Shown here piece by piece: positions 33,001 to 44,010 of a stretch of DNA of 64,000 nt. The stretch spans positions 960,001-1,024,000 of the forward strand of contig JASJOG010000082.1 of assembly GCA_030142905.1 (NCBI GenBank), written 5' to 3'. This stretch comes from Heliopora coerulea (Eukaryota; Cnidaria; Anthozoa; Scleralcyonacea; Helioporidae). The stretch's first letter is position 1. Each line of letters opens with the position of its first letter. A program made the translations under genes and the position numbers. The notes beneath the pieces were generated by a model, which saw only the letters and a list, made by a program, of their open reading frames with translations, had not been told where the DNA came from and did not search any database.

Positions 33001-36000
33001 TTTCTGTTTTTTTTCTTATCGAAAGTCGACTAATAAGTCGTCTTGTAAGTCGACTTATTTTAAAGGACGAGTTATAAGTCGTCTTATAGGTCGACTTACA
33101 AGATCTCATGTTATAAGTCGACTTATAACTCGTCTTAAAAAACTCATTAATTCACGAAGAAAACACAAAAAACTTTAGCTCCTAATTAGTACGCTGTAAA
33201 TCGGATACAGAATACTAATTAGAATTATCAACTTTTCCCTTCGATTTTCTTGGTTAAAATTAACTGAAACTTCAAAATAAAATTCGCGTCTGAACTGTAT
33301 GGGATTTACTACGGCTCGCCTTGTAAATGCCATGCAGATCGGCCGCTCATATTGTATCTATTACTTATAAGTCGACTTATAAATCCACTTATAATTCGAC
33401 TTACAACTCGTCTTGTATGACAACTTGTAAGTCGATTTATAACGCTATATGAGATAGTGTGGAAAAGTCTCGGATGGGAGACTGCGTCCGCATATTACTT
33501 TCAAAATGGAGGCTCGAAATGACCTTGTAGAGCGTTACTTTAATCTCGGATATAAGCAAAAGGAAATCCTGTCTCGTCTTCTTTTGATACACGATCAGAA
33601 ACTTAGTTCCAGGCAGTTGAAATGGATACTTGCAATAATTTTGCGTCTTTGTACCAGGTGTGAATCTAGAAGACAAGTCTAACTCGAAGTACAGCACGGT
33701 GCTAGCCCACCAAAACCTAGGGTGAAAATTTTTCTGGAGAAATCTCTTGTATTCTGCTACGCTAATTTAAAACAAAAAAACAAAAACAAAAAAAAAAAAA
33801 ACAAACAAAAAACACAAAACAACAAGATTCTAAGCTGTTCTAATGGACAGCATGAACACAAGCCTTAACTGATGTACTACAGTATAGCCATGCATTTCTT
33901 ACCGTAACTGGATGATATAATGCAACGGAAAGGGCTACTTCTGGTCCATCAATTAACTCACAGCCTTTTTTATTCTCGTTTTCCAAGGCTTTCTAAAGTG
34001 ATGAAAATAATATCAGATAGTGCTATAGTTTGTAGCTTCAAGGAACTGCATAATGGCAGTAAGCGTTCTGGATCAAGCCAAAATTTCATGACCTGGCAAG
34101 TAAAGATTACAATGCCTTAACGCACGGGTGGGTACCATATTAACTCTTATCGTTGAAGTGAAGTGAGGTGAAGAGAATGAATAAATGAATGAACCAATGA
34201 ATGAAAGAATGAAAAAATAGAGGGAGGAATGGAGGGATGGATGGGGAGATGGAGAGATGGATGGATGGATGGATGGATGGATGGATGGGAGGGAGGGTGG
34301 GTGAACGAACGAATGAACCAATGAACGAAATGAATGAAAATCTTGCTGCAACTCAATAGCCCACCTGCAGCCAAAACGACCCAGGCTTTGGAGATGTTCT
34401 GGTTAAGCCAAGTGAACATACATGTACAGTAAAGTATTAAAGTGAACATATTAATGTGAAACATATGACAGGCAAAATTTTATTTTGTAGTGACTGCACT
34501 TACCAGCTTTTCAGATAAGACAAGGTAGTTCCTTTCCTGAAAAGGATTAACACCTTTCTTGTCAACAGCAAGTGCCCTTACAAATGGATATGGAAAAATA
34601 TTCTATGAAGATAGTACTTGACAATAAAATTACTGAAATAAAACTAACTTATAATTATTGAAGAGTTCAGAAGAACGTGAAGATTGTACACCCATTCACT
34701 GACACCAAATTGCCTATGACAGAGGGATTCCACAAGGGAGGTGTCTAATACCAAGAAAACTGCAATGGCTGGGATTAAAGGGAAGACAATAAATTACCAA
34801 CGTTGACATATCTTTGCATAAACTAGGTTGCTCAAATTTCTTGGTTTTTAGTAAGGTCTGATGATAGTACTGTATACTGTGAGCACATTGGAATCACGTG
34901 TTCTGTTCTGCTTACTATTACAGCACTGAATTTCAATAAATTTAAAATAATCTTACGATAATAGCACAGGCACTTGTTAACAGAGCAGCATTAACAGCTA
35001 CATAACTGTAAGGTATTAAAGTATTACTATTTAGAATAAACAAGAACGGAAAAAAATTTCTTTTGCCAGATGTAAATGAATGAACCCATGATGGCGCTGG
35101 GTTCATTAGTAAAGGTTATCAGGTCTTTTCGTGCGCAAGACGGCACGCATGTTTAAATTGATCCGCTATGACTGGGAAATACCATGAAAAACAATCACTT
35201 TACCTCATTCATCAAAATGTTACTAAGGTCATTGTCTGCACTTTAACAGTCAATCAAAACACATTTAAAACTACAGCAAAAGGAAAATTTACAAGCAATG
35301 CTATTTATGCAAACGGTTTATCTTAAGGTTAATCATCTTCGATTTCTGCATCAAAAGTGAACGTGATCAGAATCGTGAAAAATATCTCGCTGGTTCAGTT
35401 TCTAAAAGTTTAGTTTTTTGCGATAATTTCACTTCTGTCAACATCATTTAAGTTTTTGTCGTTTGCACCAATTATTAACGTTAACTCAATTCTATGCTAA
35501 GTGGCGTGCAGGGGGGGGGGCAGAGGGGGTGATGGCCTTGGGCATCCATTTTAGGGAGCATCCAATCAAAGAGTGAAATTGAAATTAAGTTTTTTGAAAC
35601 TTGAAATTATCGCTGTTAACTTTGTTGCAAAGCTGCCCTACACCCGAACTTAATTAATGTGGCTGATTTATATTTAATTTGAATAAAAAGTTTATTTCAT
35701 CTCTTTTTACATATTTAAAATGTCTTCCTTTCTCACATTTCTCAGCACTAGGCCCTATACTTGAGTCTTGGGGGCATACAGTCAAGGAGTTGGCCCCGGG
35801 CATCACCAAACCTCTGCACACCACTGCAGTCTATGCTTCATTGAAAAGCACCCGTTCGATAGTATGTTAGTGAAGTGGTGTTAAAGGAAATTTTTAGCTT
35901 CTGCATTCCTGCGCCAAACTTTAACGTAAATTCGTTGTGAAGTTTGATCGAGTTGTATCTTGCAGCCACTAACATTGCTTGGAAATGACCGACAAAACTG

Positions 36001-38812
36001 GTAATAGCATCATTTCCATAGTTCTTTTCATCCGTCCAGTTCTTTGGGTCAAAAAACCTAACCATCGCATGTACTCTGTCCTCAAAATCTTCGATGCGCT
36101 GTTTTAAAAACGTGGGCAGATTGGCATTTACGCAATTTTTTTCGCGTTACCAGCTTTCAACCTGTTGTAGTTGCTCAGACTACGCATCTTTCGAAAACTG
36201 ATGCGAACTAATCCCCCGTGTTTGGCAGTTTTTAATGCTTCCCCTCCCTTCATAAAATCCTACGAGAGGGAAAACATCCCCTCACTTTCTGTCGGCCTAA
36301 CACCCTAAACGAGCTAGATAGCTGGTATGAAATTCATAGATTGTGCCAGCAGAGTTCTTGCTGTCTTCTAATTCCAACAAAGTAAGACAGTGCGATTATA
36401 CACTGGGACCAAGGTGTTTAAGTGATATATCAACCTGAGGCAGAAGCATGAAGTTTGATATATCACTAAAACACCAAGGTCAAGGTACATAACCAACTTA
36501 TATCATCGTTGTTGAAGTTTCAAAAGAAGTAAATAAATAAACTTGCCTGACAAACAAATGAAAATGGTGAAAATTTGGTAGAAAATACATGAATACTGTA
36601 TTTTAATGGCATTGATAAGTTAGGTATCAACCTCCAGAGAACAAAAGAAACTAAGCTGACAATGATGTAATACAGGTAACAATTTATTATGGCCTCAGAA
36701 TAAGAGTAACAATTAAACAGTTTGTAAACCAAATTATAACCAGGGTAACACAGCTATACCTGTTGGTAAATTGTCTGATAAACCTTAAATGAACATGCAG
36801 TAAATCAATAAATAGTACAGTAATTATTTCCACATGAAAATTTTAAATCATATGCCAATAGTATAAACTTTAAAGCTGTGTAATACACCTATAGGATTAT
36901 TAATCAAATGATGATACAGGAATATCTAGTAAGCTGATGAGGTCATGTGAATATGGAGTAACAAAATAATACAGTGATTCTAAACTTTATGTTTCAAAAC
37001 AACTGTACATGCTACACAGTATGAAATCTAATGTAATTCTTACTGAAGAGTTGCCAAATCAACCTCTGAAACACAACTTGAAATGTCTAGGAAGTCATCA
37101 TTCTGAGGTTCAGCAGGACACTAGAAGTATTCAACAAAATTACTGAATAAATCAACGAAAGATGTTCAGCTAATTCAAAAGTTGCTAGAATAAAAAGTAC
37201 AGTGTACAACCAAAATCAAATTTGATCTGCTGTAAATAAGATCTGCTGTAAATTTGATATGCAGATGGTTGTTTACTTGTTATAGTTACACTTGCCAATT
37301 AGCTTATTCCCTGGCCTGCATGCAGGCCCAAATCATTAAATAATAAGGCAAAATTTGCAGTTACTCATTTTATATACTAAACAACAACTGAATAAACTAT
37401 GTACCTTCAAATTGTTTGGACTTTACCATAAATGAAGCATAAAAAAGAATGAAAATGGATAAACATTAATTACTTCAAACAAAAAGTAGCAATGTGTACT
37501 GTACCAAATATATAAATTATTCTTTCACTATTTAACAATTATTTAACCTATACATAGGAAATGAGGTGAACAGTGGTGACTATTGGCATTAATTTTATGA
37601 AGGCACAATGGGTGTGGATAATATTTCATCCACCACAAAGACTGAGTTAATAATAATCTAGTTGAGTTTGAGTTGTTAGAATTTAGCTTACTTGTGTCAT
37701 GAAGCACAAGCCAGACCTTTTTCCTTTTAAGTACAAAGAATCAGTTCATTCAAAATATATACCTTGATGGACAGTTTGTTGGTTGATTCAGTTGTTGTTT
37801 TCAAACCCTTTTACTTTCACCTTTGGCATTTTTTTTAAGTTAGATTATTATTGCAGATTATTATTATCATTAATTATTGCATTTTCCTGGAATTAATAGA
37901 TACTTTATGGCAAAATGCAGATGTCCAACTGAGAAGACATCATTTTGTTTTGCAAAACAGTAATAGTCTTCTTACATGGTGCTATTTTTCATAAAACTTA
38001 TTTCATAAAAAAATGGTGGAACTTTGCACTATAATTTTCTTACAAGTTGCAATATCTTTTTCTTCTTGAAACAAGTTACCAATAATAGCAGCTAGTATAA
38101 CATGGGCTTTAACCTCACAGGATATCCTGTGATAACATGACAAACCAGACAGTGCCAAAATTTTGTATATCTATCACAATTTTTATCACAATTAACAGTG
38201 GTGCTGCAATAAGTCAACTTCTGAGGGGACAAATGATGGGCCACAGAATTTCTGGTTGGGTAAAACCTCCGAGAAAATATGCTAAATTAAGGGTGAAATA
38301 TAAGAATTGTTGGTACATTGGAATACTCAGCTTCTGTTCCATTGACTTTTGAAAACTACATGCAATAAAAGTGTCAAAATATCCCTACACTTTTCATCCA
38401 AAATACGTTTTTCATGAATAAATTCCGACTAATGCCCCTCCATCCCCCCCCTCGCGTCGCTGATACTTGACATTGACTCGTTATATTTAATTACTAGCTG
38501 GTATATGCTGTGTATCCTAATCAAGAATGGAAAATACTAGTTTTCGCACTGATATTGAGTGAATTTGAAACAAAAATTACATCTACTAAACAATCGTTTG
38601 CGCGCACAAACCAACCTGCACACCTCATCCAACTCTGCCAAAGTGTCCTCTGTTATCTGCATTTCATTGGCAAGATTAATTCGATTCACCCCAGTTCTTT
38701 TTCTTTCGATGTCTTCACCTTCAATCGTTGCCAGAATCTCCTCTTTAAAGTTCTTAATAGAAATTACTGAGGAAAACTCACGCGAGCTATGTCTGTTAAA
38801 ATGTGCAGCCAT
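25908..38812 (-). CDS. SNAPC3: snRNA-activating protein complex subunit 3 (SNAPC3/SNAP50)
   Basis: SNAPC3 is a DNA-contacting subunit of the nuclear SNAPc complex that binds the proximal sequence element of snRNA genes for RNA polymerase II and III. Ten exons on the minus strand: 38624-38812, 37044-37120, 34504-34576, 33903-33992, 31403-31441, 30837-30938, 29926-30008, 27727-27903, 26167-26274, 25908-26049. All have GT-AG borders, and the phases join to 359 residues plus TGA. The start is [10 protein letters not shown]. The conserved half carries [74 protein letters not shown] and [12 protein letters not shown], with the Cys/His residues of the SNAP50 zinc region. The human protein is somewhat longer (about 411). 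AATAAA lies at 25769-25774 (minus). The start faces BTBD1/2 across 215 bp. The acceptors of exons 2 and 3 are the least certain; exon 1 could alternatively use a donor 8 bases further on. Confidence 0.93.
26300..27720. other. SNAPC3 intron, no recognisable feature
   Basis: I see no exon, long repeat or RNA gene here. Short GC-richer pieces around 27240-27340 contain ATGG-rich phrases but no coding pattern. Confidence 0.4.
27960..28050. repeat. Hairpin of the GCGATAGCCGAG family
   Basis: AGTGTTTCATCGGGATTTAAAACAC pairs with GTGTTTTAGATTCGATAAAGCAC around GGGGCGATAGCCGA. Same family as 18735-18790, in a SNAPC3 intron. Confidence 0.7.
28885..29225. repeat. Cluster of AATAAACGCC motifs
   Basis: AATAAACGCC or close variants occur at about 28889, 28936, 28952, 29153, 29170 and 29190, in two clusters. 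This is the pattern of subterminal repeats of a DNA transposon, though no clear termini were found. Confidence 0.55.
29285..29590 (+). mobile_element. SINE-like repeat with B-box and CTTTAC tail
   Basis: A B-box-like GGTTCGATTCC lies at about 29336. A body follows with 'tttcctcctgtagtaacactgg', then a tail of ACCTTT repeats (29565-29580). A tRNA-type promoter plus a simple-repeat tail is the layout of a SINE. The A box is not clear. Confidence 0.6.
30036..30078. repeat. (ATC)n microsatellite
   Basis: About thirteen ATC triplets in the SNAPC3 intron; a short ATT run follows at 30388-30405. Confidence 0.9.
30431..30785. mobile_element. MITE with inverted ends in SNAPC3 intron
   Basis: Left end GGTGTTTATATGGAAGCGAG and the complement of the right end, GAGTGTTTCTATGGAGACGAG, pair with few mismatches. 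The interior carries several AGCCCT/AGGGCT palindromes. About 355 bp, no coding. It ends 50 bp before a SNAPC3 exon donor. Confidence 0.6.
31085..31245. repeat. Palindromic repeat with decayed tRNA-like core
   Basis: Arms 'ggatcattgttggacgttt...ctcagaaa' and 'ttagaaatcg...acgtccaacgatcatcc' pair. The middle holds GGGTCCGACTCCCGTCTGAG, like a diverged T-arm. Related to the palindrome at 63237-63350. Confidence 0.55.
31450..33000. other. SNAPC3 intron, no recognisable feature
   Basis: I looked for missing SNAPC3 exons and found none needed, since phases join without them. A plus-strand frame at 32439-32663 shows no known domain. Confidence 0.4.
33018..33441. repeat. Two clusters of AAGTCGACTTATAA palindromic motifs
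   Basis: Variants of TAAGTCGACTTATAA are packed at 33020-33130 and 33360-33440, with about 230 bp of unrelated AT-rich sequence between. The symmetric layout suggests a short element with subterminal arrays. Confidence 0.65.
34165..34340. repeat. (GAAT)n and (ATGG)n microsatellite
   Basis: Tetranucleotide runs GAAT, then ATGG/GATG, then GAAC. Minus-strand frames rich in HPSI and SFIH are translations of the repeat. Confidence 0.92.
35838..36150 (-). pseudogene. hAT-like transposase fragment
   Basis: On the minus strand an open stretch encodes [20 protein letters not shown], then [10 protein letters not shown] and [13 protein letters not shown], resembling the part before the C-terminal dimerisation region in hAT-derived proteins of the ZNF862/KIAA1586 kind, where a DPxNW-like phrase is usual. 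It is short, lacks the catalytic residues and ends in a stop. It lies in a large SNAPC3 intron. Assignment is by resemblance only. Confidence 0.5.
36407..36481. repeat. Palindrome, 27-bp arms
   Basis: GACCAAGGTGTTTAAGTGAT... pairs with ...ATCACTAAAACACCAAGGTC with one mismatch, loop about 21 bp. In a SNAPC3 intron. Confidence 0.7.
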
Positions 38813-39027
38813 CTTTTTCGGTTTTGCAATATGTAAATCATGTGAATATAAGTACCATTTCGATTGGATGAATGGGTTTGTTGCAATTTTTTTAGCCAAT
38901 CACAGACGACAAAAGAATTGGAGGCTGAATGTTTTCTTGACAGAAGCACAGGAGGAAGTAAGTATAACCAATCTAATAACGTTACTCGAGAGGTGAAGGC
39001 TATTTTGTTTGCGAGTACCTTGAAATA
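38813..39027. promoter_or_regulatory. Putative bidirectional promoter, SNAPC3 / BTBD1-2
   Basis: The start codons of two conserved genes on opposite strands are 215 bp apart. No repeats interrupt the gap. CCAATC and its complement ATTGG occur at 38896 and 38865 (CCAAT boxes); no TATA box is obvious. Sharing of a promoter is inference from spacing. Confidence 0.6.
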
Positions 39028-41963
39028 ATGTCTTCGCAGCCATACAACTGGCAAGCCGGTAAAACCAGTATTAACGAAAGGGTGAAGTTCTTATTTAACA
39101 ACGAGATCCTGAGCGATGTCCATTTTATTGTCGGCAAAGGATCCCAAAGAAGACGCATTCCTGCTCACAAGTTTGTACTTTCGGTTGGAAGTGCCGTGTT
39201 TGATGCGATGTTTAATGGAGGGATATCAAGCCCAACGGATGATGTAGAACTGCCAGACGTCGAATCGTCTGCATTTTTAGCCATGTTGAAGTTTCTGTAT
39301 ACGGACGAGATACAAATCGGACCTGAAACTGTCATGACAACACTATACACTGCCAAGAAATACGTTATTCCTATCCTGGAGAACGCTTGTGTGGATTTTT
39401 TAAAGAAAAATTTGCGTCCTGATAATGCGTTTATGTTGTTGACACAAGCAAGGTTGTTTGACGAGTCGCAGCTGGCTACGCGCTGTCTTGAATGCATTGA
39501 TAAAAACCCCAGTGAAAGCTTCAGTGCGGAAGGGTTTACTGATATTGATTATGAAACTTTATTTGCTATGTTAAAACGTGACACGTTAGGCTTAAAAGAA
39601 AGCCAGTTATTTCAGCATGCAGTTCGTTGGGCGGAGCACGAGTGTGAAAGAAGAGAAATAACCAAGAACCCTACGAATGAAAGGTAAGTTATCAGAATTC
39701 AGAAAGTCAATGTAAACAAGGAATTCAAGGCAACACTGTTGCACTGCGGCCTTTTCAGTTTGTGATCTAAGTTTAGCAGGGCTACGATGTCGTTCTGTGT
39801 TTTGCATGTGACTGAGGATCCCTTCAACCTGGCTCAGTTTTCTTGCCTAGGTCAACGTGTCTAAGCAAATTTTTGATAGCGTTTACATGCTGACCCAGAC
39901 TGTAAGCCGATCTGGACCACGCTCCTCGAAAACTGGTTGAACTAGTAGATTTCGTGATGTAAACATGACATTAGATCAACTTGGGTTGACATTTTCATAC
40001 AAAAAATTGCTGAATATGGTTATAAACAAGTAAAGAAAGAGAATGGGTATGGGATGACCAGGCAGAATAATGCAAATTTTGTAAACAACAACGATGATAA
40101 ACAATTATTGGACGAAGGTGAGCATGATCTCAAGAATTATTCAGACCAAGGTCAATGTTTTCTGCCGAAGCTGAAGGCTGAGGCTGATAACACTGACTGA
40201 GGTCTCAATAATTCTTGATATTATGTGTAAGCCAAATCCTATAATTGTTTTATTATACATTCAAAATAGCAATAGATGCAATAAAAGATTTGCAGTAAAG
40301 GACTTGTGTGATTGACTTTCCAAACTGCCACAGGCAATTTTTGCTGTATTGTGGTTTTTGCAGCCTTGAGTGGTTACATCATCAGCATCCGATAACTGTT
40401 TTTGGACAGCTCCTTTGAATATTCACAATATTTGACAGAAATGATGTCAGGGTTCTGGAGATTGAGAAGGTTCTTGGATATGAAAGTGATTACATCATTT
40501 TCTTCATCAATGATGCAATCACTTTTCCCATGTATATATAAACCTTAGGTTCACTTATGTTAGTTCACTTGATCTGAAGATGATTTTGCAATAAAATCGA
40601 AATATCACCATTTCACAGTTTTCATCTTTTGTTAACTTAAATCTTAAGTCGAAAGATGGCCTTGGTTTTCGGAATTTGCTTTCTCTTATATTTTTTGAAG
40701 TTGTCAGCTGGTCAAGGTTTTTTTTTCTAAAAGAGATATGTTTGTAAACATTTTTATGCCACCAGTTTGGTGAGATAAAAATGTTACACATGCAATTTTG
40801 TATACTGCAATTGTCATCTTGCTGTATGCAATAAACCCATAACAGTCTATGCTGCAGTTTGTCTTCAGTGCTTTTGTCAGTTTAACACAGCTCCTTATGT
40901 CAATTGCACAGCAGAAAATTGCAAGTGTAAACAGCTCTTAAGACATCCTGTATGAGTTTTGATTGCCAGGACAGAAAGTTTGGCATATTTGCTGCCTCAT
41001 TTTATGCATTTGCACCGTAACTCATTGTCCTGAAAAGTCTGCTGGTTTCTCAAGTCTTCAGTCACTATGCAACCAATCAATAGTTCTCTCAGTCACACGT
41101 TAGCCTGTACCAAGTCATGTCAGCATGTAAATTGATTGTGCACTTGTATTTAAAACCATGCAGTTTCTAGTTAAACAATATCTGTGCAAATGCAGTTTGG
41201 CCTCTAACATTGGCTCTTGGAGGCTCAGGCCAGAACTTTGCTTCAGTTATTCTGGTTGTGAACTAGAACCCACTGAATTCATTTTGATTGATGTCTTTCT
41301 AGGAAGGTTTTGTCCCAAGCATTGTACCAGATCCGTTTTCCTTTGATGCCTGTGGAAGATTTTGCTGCTGGGCCTGCTCAGTCTGGCATCTTAACAGACA
41401 AGGAGATTGTAAGTCTTTTCCTCTACTTTCATGTCAACCCTAAGCCAAAAGTAGACTTCCTTGACAAGCCAAGGTGCTGCCTCACAGGCCGTGAAAAGAC
41501 TGTGAAAAGATTCTCAAAAGTAGAGAATCGATGGGGCTACAGTGGGACCAGTGACAGGATTCGGTTTTCAGTGAACAAACGCATATTTGTGGTTGGTCTG
41601 GGCTTGTACGGTGCGATTCATGGTCCAAGTGATTATAATGTCAAAATGCAAATTTTAAACACTGAAACGGGGAGCGTTTGTGGTGAGAACGATACAGCCT
41701 TCAGTTGTGATGGCTCACAAGGAATATTCCGTGTGATGTTTAAGGAACCAATAGAGCTATCCCCAGTGGTGACTTATGTTGCCAGTGCAACGTTGAAAGG
41801 TGCTGATTCTTATTATGGCACCAAGGGACAAAGGAAGGTTGTCTGTGACGTAACAGATGGGAAAGATGAAAAGATCATATTCCATTTCTCCTATGCAACT
41901 GGAAATAACAACGGAACTTCAGTCGAGGATGGTCAGATACCAGAAATAATATTCTATACTTGA
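39028..41963 (+). CDS. BTBD2: BTB/POZ domain protein, BTBD1/BTBD2 orthologue
   Basis: BTBD1/2 proteins are cytoplasmic BTB adaptors, reported in vertebrates to bind topoisomerase I and linked to Cullin-3. Exon 1 is 39028-39683 (AG|gtaagt), exon 2 is 41303-41963 (after ttctag); together 438 residues, close to vertebrate length (about 480 to 525, where the N-terminus is longer). The order is BTB ([31 protein letters not shown], residues about 28-130), BACK ([23 protein letters not shown]) and a C-terminal PHR domain ([46 protein letters not shown]). The phrases [22 protein letters not shown] and [11 protein letters not shown] favour BTBD1/2 over BTBD3/6. No defect is seen. Vertebrates have two paralogues; this is the single pre-duplication type. 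Confidence 0.96.
40115..40225. repeat. Inverted repeat in BTBD1/2 intron
   Basis: 'atctcaagaattattcagacc' pairs with 'ggtctcaataattcttgatatt' across about 60 bp. Small foldback-type repeat, non-coding. Confidence 0.55.
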
Positions 41964-41999
41964 ATGATCAGAGTCTGTTCCTGCAACATCATGTTATCA

Positions 42000-42815
42000 T
42001 CCAAGCTTTTATCCCACAATGCTTGTGGTGACTGGTTCACCACAGAAGACTGTCATAATGCCAGCCTTGTCAGGGGCATAGTTTATGGGGGTATGTAGGG
42101 TGTGACACCCCCCAAAGTTTGGCAAAAAACCAGAAAATTCATGCTAAAAGTATGCAGTAATTATGGCAAAATTTGGTTTGGTAAGGTAGGTCATAATACA
42201 TTTTATTTTCAAGTTTTTATTTAATTTACTTTTTAGGGCTGAGGATTCAAGGATTGAACAGCATACATGACCTGAATATGCATCAAATTAAATTTGGGAA
42301 ATTTTTGAAAGGATAAAATATTCAGGAAAATTAAGTTTTGGACACCCACAAATCAAAATGGGTTAACTAAGCCCCTTAGCCTTGTTTATCTAAGTTGTGA
42401 ATTCAACAATTTGGATTGATCTTGTACATTTCTCTTTTATCTGGTTAGCTCATGTTGTTGCCAGACTGATGCTGAATTTATTATAAAATATTTAGCATTT
42501 ACACAATTCTGTACAGTAAATGGCATTGGAAGATAAAGAAAATTGCCTCCATACAGCTCTCTGTACAGAGCCAATTGTTATGATCAGTGAAAATTGGTGT
42601 TCTGCTCACATTTTATTCCATTTGTTTAAATGTTTATTTACAGTTACGAAACTCATGAGCATTTCCTTTTAAATTATCCTGCTAATGATAGAAATGTACA
42701 CAGGTAAGTTTAAAATTTTTAAAAACATAAAACCAATCGTTTTCATCTAAAAAGACATCATCAAGGTTAAAACTATGATATAGTCCTTTTAAACTAAAAC
42801 ATTTGTTTTTCTATA

Positions 42816-42820
<5 letters not shown>
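42000..42820. other. 3' flank of BTBD1/2, no gene
   Basis: A fragment near 42070-42125 (GGGTGTGACACCCCCCAAAG) resembles repeat termini. Nothing else is recognised. Confidence 0.4.
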
Positions 42821-42821
<1 letters not shown>

Positions 42822-42846
<25 letters not shown>

Positions 42847-42859
42847 AAGATGAAATTTA

Positions 42860-42926
<67 letters not shown>
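42822..42926. repeat. (TA)n and (CA)n microsatellites
   Basis: Two TA runs followed by about 17 CA repeats, just upstream of the Penelope remnant. Confidence 0.95.
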
Positions 42927-42930
<4 letters not shown>

Positions 42931-42959
42931 ATTAAAGTATTATAAGGTTTTTAAAAGTT

Positions 42960-44010
42960 TTATCTTGTCAGTTATAAATGGTTTTAAAACTTGGAACAAG
43001 CAGGTTTTTGATAAGTTATATAAACATACATGTATATGTATATGTATATGTATGTATGTATCCATCTACATATATTTAGATGTTATGGTTTATTTACATG
43101 ATAAAACAATTATTACAGATTTGTATAGTAAACCTACTGATACAAATCAGTATTTGCATAAGAGGTTGCATCATCCAGGACTTGTAAAGCATAGAATTGC
43201 ATATGGACAAATAGTGAGACTTTGGCAAATTTGTGACTGAGGAAATGTTTGAGAAGAGATTAAAAGAGTTAAGGGGTCCCTCTACTAAAAGATGATTTAA
43301 GGAGAAGCTTGTTGATCATCAGTTTAGAAAAGCCAAAGGGAAAGATAGAAATAAGCTCTTTTGTCAGGATATTAAATGAATTAAAAGTAATAGGGATGGA
43401 GTTCCATTGGTAATGGAATTCCATCCAGCATTATTGGGGGTTAGTAAAGTTATTGATTCACTTTAGCCAGTTTTGCATGCTTCGGATGATACGAGAAAGA
43501 TTTTTGAGGAAAAGCCTATGTCGTCATTTAAACAACCAAAAAATTCAAAAGATGTTCTGGTTAAATCAAAACTAAGGGTAATTAAAGAGAGTGTAGTGGG
43601 GATAAAACGGTATAGAAAATCCAGGTGCCAGATTTTTCAATATATAAATGAAGGAAATGAAGTTGGTTCAGGAGAGAAGACATATTTTATTAATTTTGCT
43701 TTTGATTGTGACTAGCAAGGGGTTATTTATATTATAAAATGTAAAATATGTTCAAAGATTTATGTAGGAAGTACAATTACAGCATTTAGAAAGCGATTTA
43801 ACAATCATAAAAGCAACATTAATAGATATGCAAGAGGCCAGAGGGGTATACTGGGTGAACATCTGTATGCATATTTTTTCCAATTAACTGTGATGATAAT
43901 CGATAAAACTGATGTGAAAGATTCAAAAGGGTTTTAGGCATATAAACTAAATTTATTTATTCTGCTGGGACTTAACAGAGACTTTTTGTAATTTATTGTA
44001 ATTAGTTTAT
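42960..44010 (+). pseudogene. Penelope-like element C-terminal half (thumb and GIY-YIG)
   Basis: The plus strand reads TIITDLYSKPTDTNQYLHKR followed by HHPGLVKHRIAYGQ, the segment after the catalytic box in Penelope-like reverse transcriptases. After scattered stops it continues with FKQPKNSKDVLVKSKL, CQIFQYINEGNE, INFAFDCD, GVIYIIKCKICSKIYVGST, FRKRFNNHKS, GEHLYAYFF and a final FILLGLNRDF. The order thumb, CxxC and GIY-YIG endonuclease (IYIIKC...YVGST...R...H) is diagnostic. A TATG microsatellite (43025-43065) interrupts the left end. At least four in-frame stops. Most of it stays in one frame. Confidence 0.9.

Noticed and set aside
34073..34464. Minus-strand frames rich in HPSIHPSI
   Set aside because: They are translations of the ATGG/GAAT microsatellite.
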